Below, in pieces: positions 15,999 through 24,312 of a stretch of DNA of 26,989 nucleotides. A program made the translations under genes and the position numbers. How positions within the stretch are numbered: position 1 is the stretch's first letter; each line of letters opens with the position of its first letter. Origin of the DNA: Actinomycetes bacterium. Lineage in GTDB: Bacteria > Actinomycetota > Thermoleophilia > Solirubrobacterales > 70-9. The notes under the pieces were generated by a model, which did not search any database, had not been told where the DNA came from, and worked only from the letters and a program-made list of their open reading frames with translations. The stretch is from the NCBI GenBank assembly GCA_023436605.1, contig JAEZIQ010000153.1:1-26989 (forward strand), read 5' to 3'.

Positions 15999-17081
15999 AT
16001 GCCGGTCTGGGAGCAGAGTTCCCTCGACGAGATTCAGCTCCTGAGGGAAACTCACGATTCGTTGCCGAGTGCGGTCATTTCGGTAGACCCGGACGGCGTG
16101 GTGGTCTACGTGAACGAGACCAGCCGCCGCATGGTCCCGGCGATCACCGTCGGATCTAACCTTCGCGCCACTCTCGAAGAGATGACCAACGTGGAGAAGG
16201 TGGATCGTCTGCTGATCCGGCGGGAGCTCGTCACCTTCCGCGGCACCCCCGGCGGGCCCGAGCTCCATTGGGTCGCCTGGGACAAGGGCAAAGGCCTGCT
16301 GGTCCTGACTGTGTGGGAGACCGACTGGAGCGAAGCCATGAACGAACAGCGGGCTGAGTTCACGATGGCCGTCTCGCATGAATTACGCGGCCCCATGACC
16401 GCCCTGAGGGGTTTCTCCGAAATCCTCAATATGGACACTTCGAACCTGACCCCCGAACAGGCCGAAGCGGCCGCGGTTATCGAGGCAACTGCCCGTCACC
16501 TGACGGTGCTGGCCGAAGACGTCTTCGATCTGAGCCGTAACAGCTTTGGCGAACTCCGTCTCAACCTTCAGAAGACGGACCTTGCCGAACTCCTTGAATC
16601 TGTGGTTTCCACGCTGCGGGGGACGGTCGAAAACAGGGGGCAGACCCTGACCTGCGAAATCACGGGCGAGCTGCCGGAGATCATGGCCGACGAAGCGCGC
16701 GCAACGCAGATGGTCTCCAACCTGATCAATAACGCTTCCATCCACAACCCGGAGCAGACGACGGTCGAAGTTTCAGCAAAGCTCGTCGATGGGGGGATCG
16801 CGGTCTCGGTCAAGGATGACGGGGAAGGTCTGCCCTTCGACGATCCGAACGAGGCGTTTCGCAGTTTCAGTCGAGGCGAAGGGGCTACCGCTGGCGACCG
16901 GACCGGCTCGGGAATCGGCCTGGCGCTGACCAAGCGATTGATCGAGCTCCATCGCGGTCGCATTCTGGTCGAGTCCGCCCCCGGCGAGGGTTCGCTTTTC
17001 GTTCTTCTGTTTCCGCTCGACCGTGATGCCGCTCTCGAGCCTGGTGATCGACAGGCCAGCGAGCCCGGTCTGGTTCTTTGA
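15999..17081 (+). CDS. Cytosolic PAS-domain sensor histidine kinase
   Basis: A 360-residue two-component sensor with no membrane segment. A PAS-like sensor (about residues 12-105, with SLPSAVISVDPDGVVVYVNE) is followed by a HisKA dimerisation domain with the phospho-acceptor histidine H127 in FTMAVSHELRGPMTALRGF. The HATPase domain follows with N-box MVSNLINNASIHN (about 238-250), G1 VKDDGEGLPF and G2 TGSGIGLALTKRLIELHRG. All catalytic boxes are intact. Its TGA overlaps the TTG start of the response regulator, so the pair is translationally coupled. The signal must be internal; the ligand is unknown. Confidence 0.92.
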   Translation: MPVWEQSSLDEIQLLRETHDSLPSAVISVDPDGVVVYVNETSRRMVPAITVGSNLRATLEEMTNVEKVDRLLIRRELVTFRGTPGGPELHWVAWDKGKGLLVLTVWETDWSEAMNEQRAEFTMAVSHELRGPMTALRGFSEILNMDTSNLTPEQAEAAAVIEATARHLTVLAEDVFDLSRNSFGELRLNLQKTDLAELLESVVSTLRGTVENRGQTLTCEITGELPEIMADEARATQMVSNLINNASIHNPEQTTVEVSAKLVDGGIAVSVKDDGEGLPFDDPNEAFRSFSRGEGATAGDRTGSGIGLALTKRLIELHRGRILVESAPGEGSLFVLLFPLDRDAALEPGDRQASEPGLVL

Positions 17082-17446
17082 GCCGGATTCTCGTCATCGA
17101 AGACTCTCCGGCGATCGCCCTGCTGCTCCGGCGCCGGCTCGAGATGGCAGGACACTCGGTCGAGGTTTTCCCGAACGGCGACCTTGCGCTCGATCGGCTC
17201 GACCAGGAGAACCTCCCCGAACTCGTGATGGCCGACGTGATGATGCCCGGCGAACTCGACGGGCTGGCGACTCTCCGGCGGATCCGCAGCCACCATCCGG
17301 ACCTGCCGGTTGTGCTGGTCACGGGTCAGGATCTCGAACCCGGGCAGCGGCAGGAGGCGGATGCCGTCTTCTCCAAGCCGATCGAGTTCGATCCGCTCCT
17401 GACCACGATCCGTCGCCTGACCCGCAGGTCGGGCGGCGACGCCTAG
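17078..17446 (+). CDS. Single-domain response regulator
   Basis: A 122-residue receiver domain only: acidic pocket IEDS (E8, D9), phospho-acceptor D53 in LVMADVMMPGE, T82 in VVLVTGQ and K100 in VFSKPIE. There is no DNA-binding or enzymatic output domain, so it must act by protein contact or phosphotransfer (CheY/Spo0F style). It starts with TTG in a TTGA overlap with the histidine kinase stop. Its TAG stop lies in a CTAG shared with the stop of the convergent DEAD-box gene. Confidence 0.9.
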   Translation: MSRILVIEDSPAIALLLRRRLEMAGHSVEVFPNGDLALDRLDQENLPELVMADVMMPGELDGLATLRRIRSHHPDLPVVLVTGQDLEPGQRQEADAVFSKPIEFDPLLTTIRRLTRRSGGDA

Positions 17447-19002
17447 TTCCGGGCGATCTCCACCCGGATTCCCGAGCCCTTTAGCCTGGTCCCGTCGAGG
17501 TACTCGACGGTCTTCTCGGCCACGTCGCCATCCACTTCGACGAATGAGAAGCGCTCGAGAACCCTGACGTCGCTGATCTGGTCGTCACTCAGGACGGCGC
17601 CTTCCCGGAGGGCCCAACGCAGGTCTTCCTCGGTGATGTCGGAGCGCGAGCCGCGATTGACGAAGAGCTTGACCGCTCCGTCAGAGGTCTCGGGGATTTC
17701 CGGGGCGTCGTCGATGCTGTCCTCGGAGGGATCGGCGAGCGGCACCTCGACGACCTCTTCGAACTCCTCCACTTCTTCGACTGCCACGGCGGGCTGGTCG
17801 TCGAGCCTGGCCGGGGTCTCGCCCCGGCGCTTGCGGCGCGGCGGCCGGGCGTGTTCGATCCGGTCCTCGGGCTTCTCCCATTCGGAGATCGAAGCCTTGA
17901 CGTCCGACTTGATCTGCTCGAGGTCGCGCTTCTGGTCGGGCGTGACGAAGGTGATCGCGCGGCCAGTCCGGCCGGCCCGTCCGGTTCGGCCGATCCGGTG
18001 CACGTAGGTCTCGGAGCTGTTCGGGATGTCGTAATTGATGACGTGGGTGACGTGATCGACATCGAGACCGCGGGCCGCGATGTCGGTGGCGACGAGCAGC
18101 CGGCAACGATGGTTCTTGAAGGCCAGCATCACCCCGTCGCGGACGCCCTGGCTAAGGTCGCCGTGGCGCGCCTTGACGTCGAGTCCGCGGCTCTTCAGGG
18201 CACGCTCGAGCCGTGACGCGCCGATCTTGGTGCGACAGAAGAGGATCGCCTGCTCGGGATCCTCGGCCTTGATGACTTCGACCAGCTTGTCGACCTTGGA
18301 CCTGCCGGGAACCTCGACGTAGGCCTGTTCGATCGCATCGACGGTCAGGGTCTTCGGGGTGATCGAGATGGTCACCGGGTCGTACATGAAGGTGTCGGCC
18401 AGTCGCTTGATCGGCGGCGGCATGGTGGCCGAGAAAAGCGCGGTCTGACGGCCCGAGGGACACATGCGAAGGATCCGTTCGACGTCCTCGATGAAGCCGA
18501 GGTCGAGCATCTCGTCGGCCTCGTCGAGCACCACGAACCGGGCCGCGGTGAGGACCAGCGAACGACGCGAGATCAGATCCTTCATCCGGCCCACCGTGGC
18601 GACCACCACGTGGGCGCCGGAACGTAGCTGGGCCTGCTGGCTGCGGATCGGAGCACCGCCGAAGACAGCGACGATTTCGATATCGAGGTGCTCGGCGTAC
18701 GAACGCAGCGCCTGCGTGACCTGGATGCAGAGCTCGCGGGTCGGAGTCAGGACGATTGCCTGGACTTCGTCATTCGACGGGTCGAGGTACTGAAGCATCG
18801 GCAGGCCGAACGCGGCCGTCTTGCCGGTGCCGGTCTGGGCCTGGCCGATCACGTCGTGGCCGCCGAGCAGCTCGGGGATCGCCTCGGCCTGAATCGGGCT
18901 CGGCTTCTCGAAGCCGATCTCGTCGATTGCCTGCTGGATCGCGGGACTCAGCCCGAGATCCTTGAAAAGTTTCTCTTCTGTCTGTTCTGTCTGTTCTGTC
19001 AT
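17443..19002 (-). CDS. deaD: DEAD-box RNA helicase with DbpA-type RNA-binding domain
   Basis: A 519-residue ATP-dependent RNA helicase. Motifs in order are a Q motif (FEKPSPIQAEAIP, 31-43), Walker A AQTGTGKT (55-62), PTREL (87-91), DEAD (160-163), SAT (191-193), ATDIAARGLD (305-314) and HRIGRTGRAGR (335-345). A charged linker (about 380-440) leads to a C-terminal DbpA RNA-binding domain (VKLFVNRGSRSDITEEDL to the end). This layout is that of CsdA/DeaD-type helicases active in ribosome assembly and cold adaptation. The ATG overlaps the TGA of the upstream oxidoreductase (ATGA), so the two are cotranscribed. The first codons are three near-identical 9-base repeats. Confidence 0.94.
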   Translation of the reverse strand: MTEQTEQTEEKLFKDLGLSPAIQQAIDEIGFEKPSPIQAEAIPELLGGHDVIGQAQTGTGKTAAFGLPMLQYLDPSNDEVQAIVLTPTRELCIQVTQALRSYAEHLDIEIVAVFGGAPIRSQQAQLRSGAHVVVATVGRMKDLISRRSLVLTAARFVVLDEADEMLDLGFIEDVERILRMCPSGRQTALFSATMPPPIKRLADTFMYDPVTISITPKTLTVDAIEQAYVEVPGRSKVDKLVEVIKAEDPEQAILFCRTKIGASRLERALKSRGLDVKARHGDLSQGVRDGVMLAFKNHRCRLLVATDIAARGLDVDHVTHVINYDIPNSSETYVHRIGRTGRAGRTGRAITFVTPDQKRDLEQIKSDVKASISEWEKPEDRIEHARPPRRKRRGETPARLDDQPAVAVEEVEEFEEVVEVPLADPSEDSIDDAPEIPETSDGAVKLFVNRGSRSDITEEDLRWALREGAVLSDDQISDVRVLERFSFVEVDGDVAEKTVEYLDGTRLKGSGIRVEIARN

Positions 19003-19946
19003 CTCTTTGGGTCCAGCAGGAGTTTGCCGACTGTCTTCCGTCCGGCAATGTCACGGTGGACCTGGCGGGCTTCGGAGAGGCCGTAAGTACCGCCAACGAC
19101 GGCCTTCAAATCACCCCGGGAAGCGGCGCCGAAAACCCGATTGATCGAGTCGCGGGCGAGAGCCGGCCGGGCCAGCAGGTGCATCAGCCAGAAGCCGGAG
19201 ACACTGAGGCTGTTCTTGAGCAGTTTGCCAGTCCTGACCTCATTCTGCTCCCGGGATGCGATTCCGACCACGACCATGCGGCCGAACGGGCCGAGGGTTC
19301 CGAGCAGCTGATCGAACGAATCCCCACCCGCCATTTCGAGCGCCAGGTCCACCGGACCATCCGCTGCCGCCGACACTTCCTCCCCGAGCTTTCGGCTGCG
19401 GGAGTCGACCACGGCGTCGGCCCCGAGGTCAAGAACCAGCTGCTGCTTTTCCTCGCCTGAGGCCAGCCCGATTACCTTTCCCGCTCCCATCGAGCGAGCC
19501 AGCTGCACCAGCAGGCTGCCGGTGCCACCGGCCGCGGCGCCGACCACCACCGTCTCGCCGGGTTTCAGGTTGCCGGTCAAGGTCAGTACCCCGTCGGCGG
19601 TAACGCCCTGGATCATGATCCCGGCAGCCTGCTCGTAATCGATCCCGTCGGGAATCTCGACCAGACTGCTTTCGGCAACCGCGATCTTCTCGGCGTAGGC
19701 GCCGTTCGGCACCACTGCGGCGACTCTCCGGCCGTCCGCGGTCTCGCCGACGAATTCGATCCCGGGGACCAGCGGCAGTTGCTGCCGGGCAACGTACTGG
19801 TCGTTGGTGATGTGGGTGTCGGAAAAATTGACCCCGGTCCGATTGATCGTGACCAGAGTTTCACCCTGGGCCGGAACCGGGTCGGGCAGATCAACGAGGT
19901 TCATGACCTCGGGACCACCAAATTCCTCGATCAGAATCGCTTTCAC
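18999..19946 (-). CDS. Zinc-independent MDR oxidoreductase (quinone oxidoreductase-like)
   Basis: A 315-residue NADPH-dependent oxidoreductase of the medium-chain family, close to quinone oxidoreductases. The GroES-like N-terminal domain (AILIEEFGGPEVM, VNFSDTHIT) lacks the zinc-binding cysteines. The Rossmann segment VVVGAAAGGTGSLLVQLA (about 131-148) binds NADPH. The true substrate is unknown. Its start is the GTG at 19946; a near-consensus CAAGAT lies 6 bases before it. It diverges from the PfkB kinase with 38 bases between the starts, and it is translationally coupled to the DEAD-box helicase downstream. Confidence 0.88.
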   Translation of the reverse strand: MKAILIEEFGGPEVMNLVDLPDPVPAQGETLVTINRTGVNFSDTHITNDQYVARQQLPLVPGIEFVGETADGRRVAAVVPNGAYAEKIAVAESSLVEIPDGIDYEQAAGIMIQGVTADGVLTLTGNLKPGETVVVGAAAGGTGSLLVQLARSMGAGKVIGLASGEEKQQLVLDLGADAVVDSRSRKLGEEVSAAADGPVDLALEMAGGDSFDQLLGTLGPFGRMVVVGIASREQNEVRTGKLLKNSLSVSGFWLMHLLARPALARDSINRVFGAASRGDLKAVVGGTYGLSEARQVHRDIAGRKTVGKLLLDPKR

Positions 19947-19971
19947 CCGGCCATCTTGTCACGGCTGCGAG

Positions 19972-19984
19972 TACGATCCCGGCC
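19972..19984 (+). promoter_or_regulatory. Leaderless-type -10 box
   Basis: TACGAT (19972-19977) lies 7 bases before the ATG at 19985, with no ribosome binding site. Confidence 0.6.
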
Positions 19985-20899
19985 ATGTCTCTTACTGTTG
20001 TCGGTTCGATCGCATTCGACGCGGTCGCCACCCCGTTCGGTGAGCGCGAGCGCATGCTCGGTGGCTCCGCAGTCCATTTCTCCCTGGCCGCCAGCTTCTT
20101 CACCGATGTCCGGGTGGTGGGCCCGGTCGGTGACGACTTCACCCAGACCGAGCTCGACGTGCTCGAGAACCGGGGTGTAATCACCGAGGACATCGAAAGG
20201 GTCAGTGGTCAGACCTTCTTCTGGAAGGGCCATTACGAGTACGACCTCAACACCGCCCACACCGACGACACCCAGCTCAATGTCTTCGGTGACTTCCAGC
20301 CGAAACTGTCACCGGCATCGAAGCAGGCCGACCTGCTCTTCCTCGCCAACATCCAGCCCGACCTGCAGCGCGAAGTTCGCGCGCAGTGCCCGGACGCCAG
20401 GTTCGTCGGGCTCGACACGATGAACCTGTGGATCGACATTGCCAAGGAGTCGCTGGAACAGGCGATCTCCGAGGTCGACTGTCTGCTGATCAACGACGCC
20501 GAGATCCGCCAGCTGACCGGGGAACCGAACCTGGCCCGGGCCGCCGCGGCGGTGATGGAGATGGGCCCGAAGGCGGTGATCGCCAAACAGGGTGAGTACG
20601 GGGCCGCCCTGTTCACCCCGAACGGTTTCTTCGCGCTGCCCGGCTTCCCGCTTGAGGATGTGCGGGATCCGACCGGCGCCGGCGACTCCTTTGCCGGGGG
20701 CTTCCTCGGGTATCTCGACGGCGAAGCCGGCGAGGTCAGCCAGGAGACGCTGCGGACCGCTATGGGCTACGGCACGGTGCTCGCCTCCTACAACGTCGAA
20801 GAGTTCGGGACCGAGCGGGTCAGTCGCCTGACACGGGACGAGATCGAGGCCCGCCTCGAGGCGCTCCGCTCGATGACAAGCTTTCCGGCCCAGAGGTAG
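19985..20899 (+). CDS. PfkB/ribokinase-family carbohydrate kinase
   Basis: A 304-residue sugar or nucleoside kinase. The N-terminal GG motif is in ERMLGGSAVHFSLAAS (G26, G27). The C-terminal signature is DVRDPTGAGDSFAGGFLGY, with catalytic base D234. Substrate specificity in this family cannot be read reliably from motifs. The next gene, an acyltransferase-3 membrane protein, starts 2 bases after the stop, so they form an operon. The start is set by the TACGAT box at 19972. Confidence 0.9.
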   Translation: MSLTVVGSIAFDAVATPFGERERMLGGSAVHFSLAASFFTDVRVVGPVGDDFTQTELDVLENRGVITEDIERVSGQTFFWKGHYEYDLNTAHTDDTQLNVFGDFQPKLSPASKQADLLFLANIQPDLQREVRAQCPDARFVGLDTMNLWIDIAKESLEQAISEVDCLLINDAEIRQLTGEPNLARAAAAVMEMGPKAVIAKQGEYGAALFTPNGFFALPGFPLEDVRDPTGAGDSFAGGFLGYLDGEAGEVSQETLRTAMGYGTVLASYNVEEFGTERVSRLTRDEIEARLEALRSMTSFPAQR

Positions 20900-20901
20900 C
20901 C

Positions 20902-22128
20902 ATGAGTCCGGGCACGGAAACGGTGTCCGGCAACACGACAGGGAGAATCGGTGCCTTCGACGGGCTGAGGGCCTACGCCCTGTTCGGCATCGTGATCATG
21001 CACCTCTTCGGCATTTCCGGGGTGCTGGCGGTCGGCCGTGACGACACGGTCAGCCACTTGATCTGGACCTTCTTCGGCAACACGATCGACCTCTTCTTCG
21101 TGATCAGCGGGTTCCTGCTGTTTCTGCCGGTGGCTCGTCGGGGACGGCTGAAGGGCGGTACCAGGACCTTCTACATCCGTCGGCTTGCCCGGATCCAGCC
21201 GGAGTACTGGCTCTCTCTGGTGGTCGTCGTGCTGGCGATCGTCCTGATCCAGGTTCCGTTCCAGCCGACCACACCGACGGTCGGCCAGTTCCTGATCCAC
21301 TTCTTCGACCTCCAGACAGCGGTCCGCATGATCGACCCCGGCTTCGTGGTCGGTTTCTGGATCAACGGGGCCGTCTGGATGATTCCGGTGCTGATCGGGC
21401 TCTACATCGTGTTTCCACCACTCAGCCGGCTGATGCTGCGGCGACCCTGGCTGGCTCTCGGCCTGGCGCTCGCGGTCACCGTCGGCTGGAAGTACGGGGT
21501 CCACCACCTGCCGGGGGTCCTGTCCTGGCTCGCCGGTGACGAAGGGACCGACCAGCAACGGGTGATCATCGCGACCGAGCAGTCACCGTCCTTCGCCTGG
21601 TCCTTTGCCGCTGGCATGTTCGCCGCCTTGCTGTACCAGCGGACCCGGGAAAACCCGGGAACACTCTGGCAGACGCGAGGGCTGCCGATCGGGTTCGCGG
21701 TGGCCACCGTCGTCTGGGTCGTCTGCGGGATCGACTTTTCCCGGGCGGCGGTCGCTTCGACCACCGGGTTCGACGGTTCGGGCCTGGGCCGGATCGAGAT
21801 TCTGCCCAACCTGCTGGCCACCGCCGCCCGCGCCACCATGGTCCTCTTCGTGGCGCTCGGCCCGGTCTACATCACCCGCCTTTTCGACAACCGCTTCGCG
21901 GCGACCAGCGCCCGACTCAGCTACGGGCTCTACCTGATCCACCTGCCAGTCGCTTTCTACGCCGCCCAGCTGCTGGACCTGCCCGAGGACGGCACCGTCG
22001 AGAACTTCCTGCTCTGGTGCCTGATCGTTTTCCCGCCCAGCCTCCTCTGGGCCTGGATTTCGAACCGGTACGTTGGAAAACCGGCCATCGAGTGGACCGA
22101 GCGGCGCCTGAACGATCAGTCGAACTGA
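20902..22128 (+). CDS. Acyltransferase-3 family integral membrane protein
   Basis: A 408-residue polytopic membrane O-acyltransferase (OafA/YrhL type, Acyl_transf_3). The family opening GAFDGLRAYALFGIVIMHLFG carries the catalytic-type histidine H34, and about ten hydrophobic segments follow, ending with ARLSYGLYLIHLPVAF and a VGKPAIEW tail. Members acylate cell-surface carbohydrates, lipids or antibiotics; the acceptor is unknown. An AGAGG site just before the ATG overlaps the PfkB stop, so expression is coupled to that kinase. Confidence 0.9.
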   Translation: MSPGTETVSGNTTGRIGAFDGLRAYALFGIVIMHLFGISGVLAVGRDDTVSHLIWTFFGNTIDLFFVISGFLLFLPVARRGRLKGGTRTFYIRRLARIQPEYWLSLVVVVLAIVLIQVPFQPTTPTVGQFLIHFFDLQTAVRMIDPGFVVGFWINGAVWMIPVLIGLYIVFPPLSRLMLRRPWLALGLALAVTVGWKYGVHHLPGVLSWLAGDEGTDQQRVIIATEQSPSFAWSFAAGMFAALLYQRTRENPGTLWQTRGLPIGFAVATVVWVVCGIDFSRAAVASTTGFDGSGLGRIEILPNLLATAARATMVLFVALGPVYITRLFDNRFAATSARLSYGLYLIHLPVAFYAAQLLDLPEDGTVENFLLWCLIVFPPSLLWAWISNRYVGKPAIEWTERRLNDQSN

Positions 22129-22165
22129 AATACTGGTCCCGACAGAGATCAGAGACAGGAATTTC

Positions 22166-22172
22166 GAGGAGA
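22166..22172 (+). promoter_or_regulatory. Ribosome binding site of citrate synthase
   Basis: GAGGAGA lies just before the ATG at 22176 and decides this start over the open frame that extends back to 22017 inside the acyltransferase gene. Confidence 0.75.
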
Positions 22173-22175
22173 AGC

Positions 22176-23561
22176 ATGTCGACCGAACAGCAGACGGACT
22201 CGCCCGACGCGGGCGAAGGGGGCGGAGTAGCAACCGGGAAGGACACCCTCTCGGTGACCGACAACCGGACCGGACGCACCTACGAGCTGCCGATCGAGGA
22301 CGACACGATCAAGGCGCTCGATCTTCGCCAGATCAAGGTTCACGAAGACGATTTCGGGATGATGGCCTTTGACCCGGCCTTCACCAACACCGCTTCCTGC
22401 CGCTCTTCGATCACTTACATCGACGGGGACGCCGGAATTCTCGAGCATCGCGGCATCCCGATCGAGCAGCTGTGCGAGCACTCGACCTTCCTCGAGGTTT
22501 CGTACCTGCTGGTCTTCGGCGAGCTGCCGACCCGTCCGCAGCTCGAAGCGTGGGTCCACGACGTCACCCACCACACCTTCGTCCACGAGGACATCAAGAA
22601 ATTCCTCTCCGGCTTCCGGTATGACGCCCACCCGATGGGCATGCTGCTCGCTTCGACCGGCGCCCTTTCGACCTTTTACCCGGACTCGAACAAGATCACC
22701 GACCCGGTCGAGCGTTATCTGGCGACGATCCGCCTGATCGCCAAGATGCCGACCCTGGCCGCGTTTTCGTACCGCCACAACATGGGTCTGCCTTACGTCT
22801 ATCCGGACAACGACCTCTCCTACCCGGAGAACTTCCTCTCGATGATGTTCAAGATGACCGAGGCGAAGTACGAGCCTGACCCCCGCCTGTCAAAGGCGAT
22901 CGACGTGCTCTTCATCCTGCACGCCGACCATGAGCAGAACTGCTCGACCAGCGCCGTTCGCAGTGTCGGCTCTTCCGACGTCGATCCGTACTCCGCTGTC
23001 GCGGCCGGCATCGCCGCCCTGTACGGCCGGCTCCATGGCGGTGCGAACGAGGCCGTGCTGCAGATGCTGCGCCGGATCGAGCGGGTCGAGAACATCCCCG
23101 ACTTCCTCGACGCGGTCAAGAACCGCGAGGAGAAGCTGATGGGATTCGGCCACCGCGTCTACAAGAACTACGACCCGCGTGCCCGGATCATCAAGAGCCA
23201 CGCCGACGACGTGTTCGAGGCGACCGAGTACAACCCGCTGGTGGAGCTGGCGACCGAGCTCGAGAAGCAGGCCCTGGACGACGAGTTCTTCACTTCGCGG
23301 AAGCTCTACCCGAACGTCGACTTCTACTCGGGAATCATCTACGAAGCCCTGAAGATCCCGCCCGGAATGTTCACGGTGATTTTCGCGATCGCCCGGACCG
23401 CCGGCTGGATTGCCCAGTGGCTCGAGATGACCGAGGACCCGGACAAGAAGATCGCCCGTCCGCGGCAGATCTACACCGGCGCCCGGGAGGCCGACTACGT
23501 GCCGATCGGCGAGCGTTCCGGCGACGACCGGATCTCCGGTCCCGCCACCCGGCCTTCCTGA
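22176..23561 (+). CDS. gltA: Citrate synthase
   Basis: Condenses acetyl-CoA with oxaloacetate to citrate, the entry step of the TCA cycle. The 461-residue product has all catalytic residues: H252 in HADHEQNCSTS, H287 in GRLHGGANEA, the MGFGHRVYKNYDPR segment, and D382 in NVDFYSG. An N-terminal extension of about 50 residues (acidic, then SVTDNRTGRTYELPI) is the small domain common to GltA-type enzymes. A good ribosome binding site fixes the start. Two small genes follow closely (24 bases, then an 8-base overlap), suggesting a three-gene operon. Confidence 0.97.
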   Translation: MSTEQQTDSPDAGEGGGVATGKDTLSVTDNRTGRTYELPIEDDTIKALDLRQIKVHEDDFGMMAFDPAFTNTASCRSSITYIDGDAGILEHRGIPIEQLCEHSTFLEVSYLLVFGELPTRPQLEAWVHDVTHHTFVHEDIKKFLSGFRYDAHPMGMLLASTGALSTFYPDSNKITDPVERYLATIRLIAKMPTLAAFSYRHNMGLPYVYPDNDLSYPENFLSMMFKMTEAKYEPDPRLSKAIDVLFILHADHEQNCSTSAVRSVGSSDVDPYSAVAAGIAALYGRLHGGANEAVLQMLRRIERVENIPDFLDAVKNREEKLMGFGHRVYKNYDPRARIIKSHADDVFEATEYNPLVELATELEKQALDDEFFTSRKLYPNVDFYSGIIYEALKIPPGMFTVIFAIARTAGWIAQWLEMTEDPDKKIARPRQIYTGAREADYVPIGERSGDDRISGPATRPS

Positions 23562-23585
23562 GCGGTCCGGCCCGGAGGCGTCGCC

Positions 23586-23933
23586 GTGGCCAAGTGGAAA
23601 CTGACCATCCGTCACGGCTCCGACGTGAGCCGGAAGAGCTTCGAGGATCTCGACGAGGCCCTCGCCGCGGCGCGCCACGCTGCCGACGAGGTGATCGCCG
23701 ACGGGCCGCTCAAGAAGGTCAGTGCGATCCGCGACTACGAGCCTGCCCAGATCGTCAACGCGAGGATCGAGATCACCGGCAAGGGCCTTTTCAAACCGCC
23801 CACCGCGGGTATCGACATCCAGGGCGATCTCTCGATCGTGCCCTACGCCGGCGGCGTCAGACGACAGACCCTGGCGGGGGCAAGCGTCCCCGAAGCGATC
23901 AAATCGGTGAAAATGTTCCTCGATCATGAGTGA
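23586..23933 (+). CDS. Small protein of unknown function (115 aa)
   Basis: A 115-residue soluble protein beginning GTG, with a GGAGG site 7 bases upstream. It has no recognised domain: a lysine-rich beta start (AKWKLTIRHGSDVSRKSF), a helix (LDEALAAARHAADEVI), then a beta-rich half with RIEITGKGLFKPPTAGI and a VRRQTLAGASVPEAIKSV ending. It lies 24 bases after citrate synthase and overlaps the next gene by 8 bases, so it is probably cotranscribed with both. Confidence 0.82.
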   Translation: MAKWKLTIRHGSDVSRKSFEDLDEALAAARHAADEVIADGPLKKVSAIRDYEPAQIVNARIEITGKGLFKPPTAGIDIQGDLSIVPYAGGVRRQTLAGASVPEAIKSVKMFLDHE

Positions 23934-24249
23934 CAAGACCGCCAGGGAACCGAAGGTCCCGAAGGGCTCGTACGCAGCCGGACGGCGTGTGACCCTGCCC
24001 GAGGGTGCCCAGCAGCCGATCGTCGTCTTCATCAACGGGGTTGCCCAGACCGAAGGTACCGACTACACGCTGCGCGGCAATGAGATTCTCTTTGCCCGCG
24101 AAATCATCAAGGAAACGAAGTCCGGCAAGAAGAAGCTGATCATGCTGCTCGGCGTGGTCGGCTTCTACAACAAGAACGAAACGATCGACGTCCAGTACCA
24201 GAAGGACGGCCGGACCGAACTGGCCGGCGACCTTCCGGTCCGCAAGTAG
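23926..24249 (+). CDS. Small beta-rich protein of unknown function (107 aa)
   Basis: A 107-residue protein starting at the ATG that overlaps the previous gene by 8 bases. The central stretch IVVFINGVAQTEGTDYTLR followed by GNEILFAREI resembles the NGV-Q-x-x-x-DYT-x-x-G-x-x-I-x-F pattern of beta modules in phage tail or fibre proteins, but no phage genes are near. Its basic N-terminal tail and KSGKKKL segment suggest contact with an acidic partner. It is the last gene before the strong hairpin at 24283-24312. Confidence 0.8.
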   Translation: MSDKTAREPKVPKGSYAAGRRVTLPEGAQQPIVVFINGVAQTEGTDYTLRGNEILFAREIIKETKSGKKKLIMLLGVVGFYNKNETIDVQYQKDGRTELAGDLPVRK

Positions 24250-24275
24250 TTTCCGCGCCCCGGCGCCTGTCACCG

Positions 24276-24312
24276 AAACAAAAAGGGCCCCGGCCTTTCG
24301 ACCGGAGCCCTT
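24276..24312 (-). terminator. Strong intrinsic terminator (minus strand)
   Basis: AAGGGCTCCGG and CCGGGGCCCTT, read on the minus strand (24302-24312 and 24283-24293), form an 11-bp stem with one mismatch and an 8-base loop. It is followed by TTTTTGTTT on the minus strand (24284 to 24276). The T-run shows that it terminates leftward transcription; the same hairpin may weakly stop the citrate synthase operon. Confidence 0.85.

Noticed and set aside
22890..24035. 381-codon minus-strand frame over citrate synthase and the small genes
   Set aside because: Antisense shadow without motifs; all three plus-strand genes have good starts and spacing.
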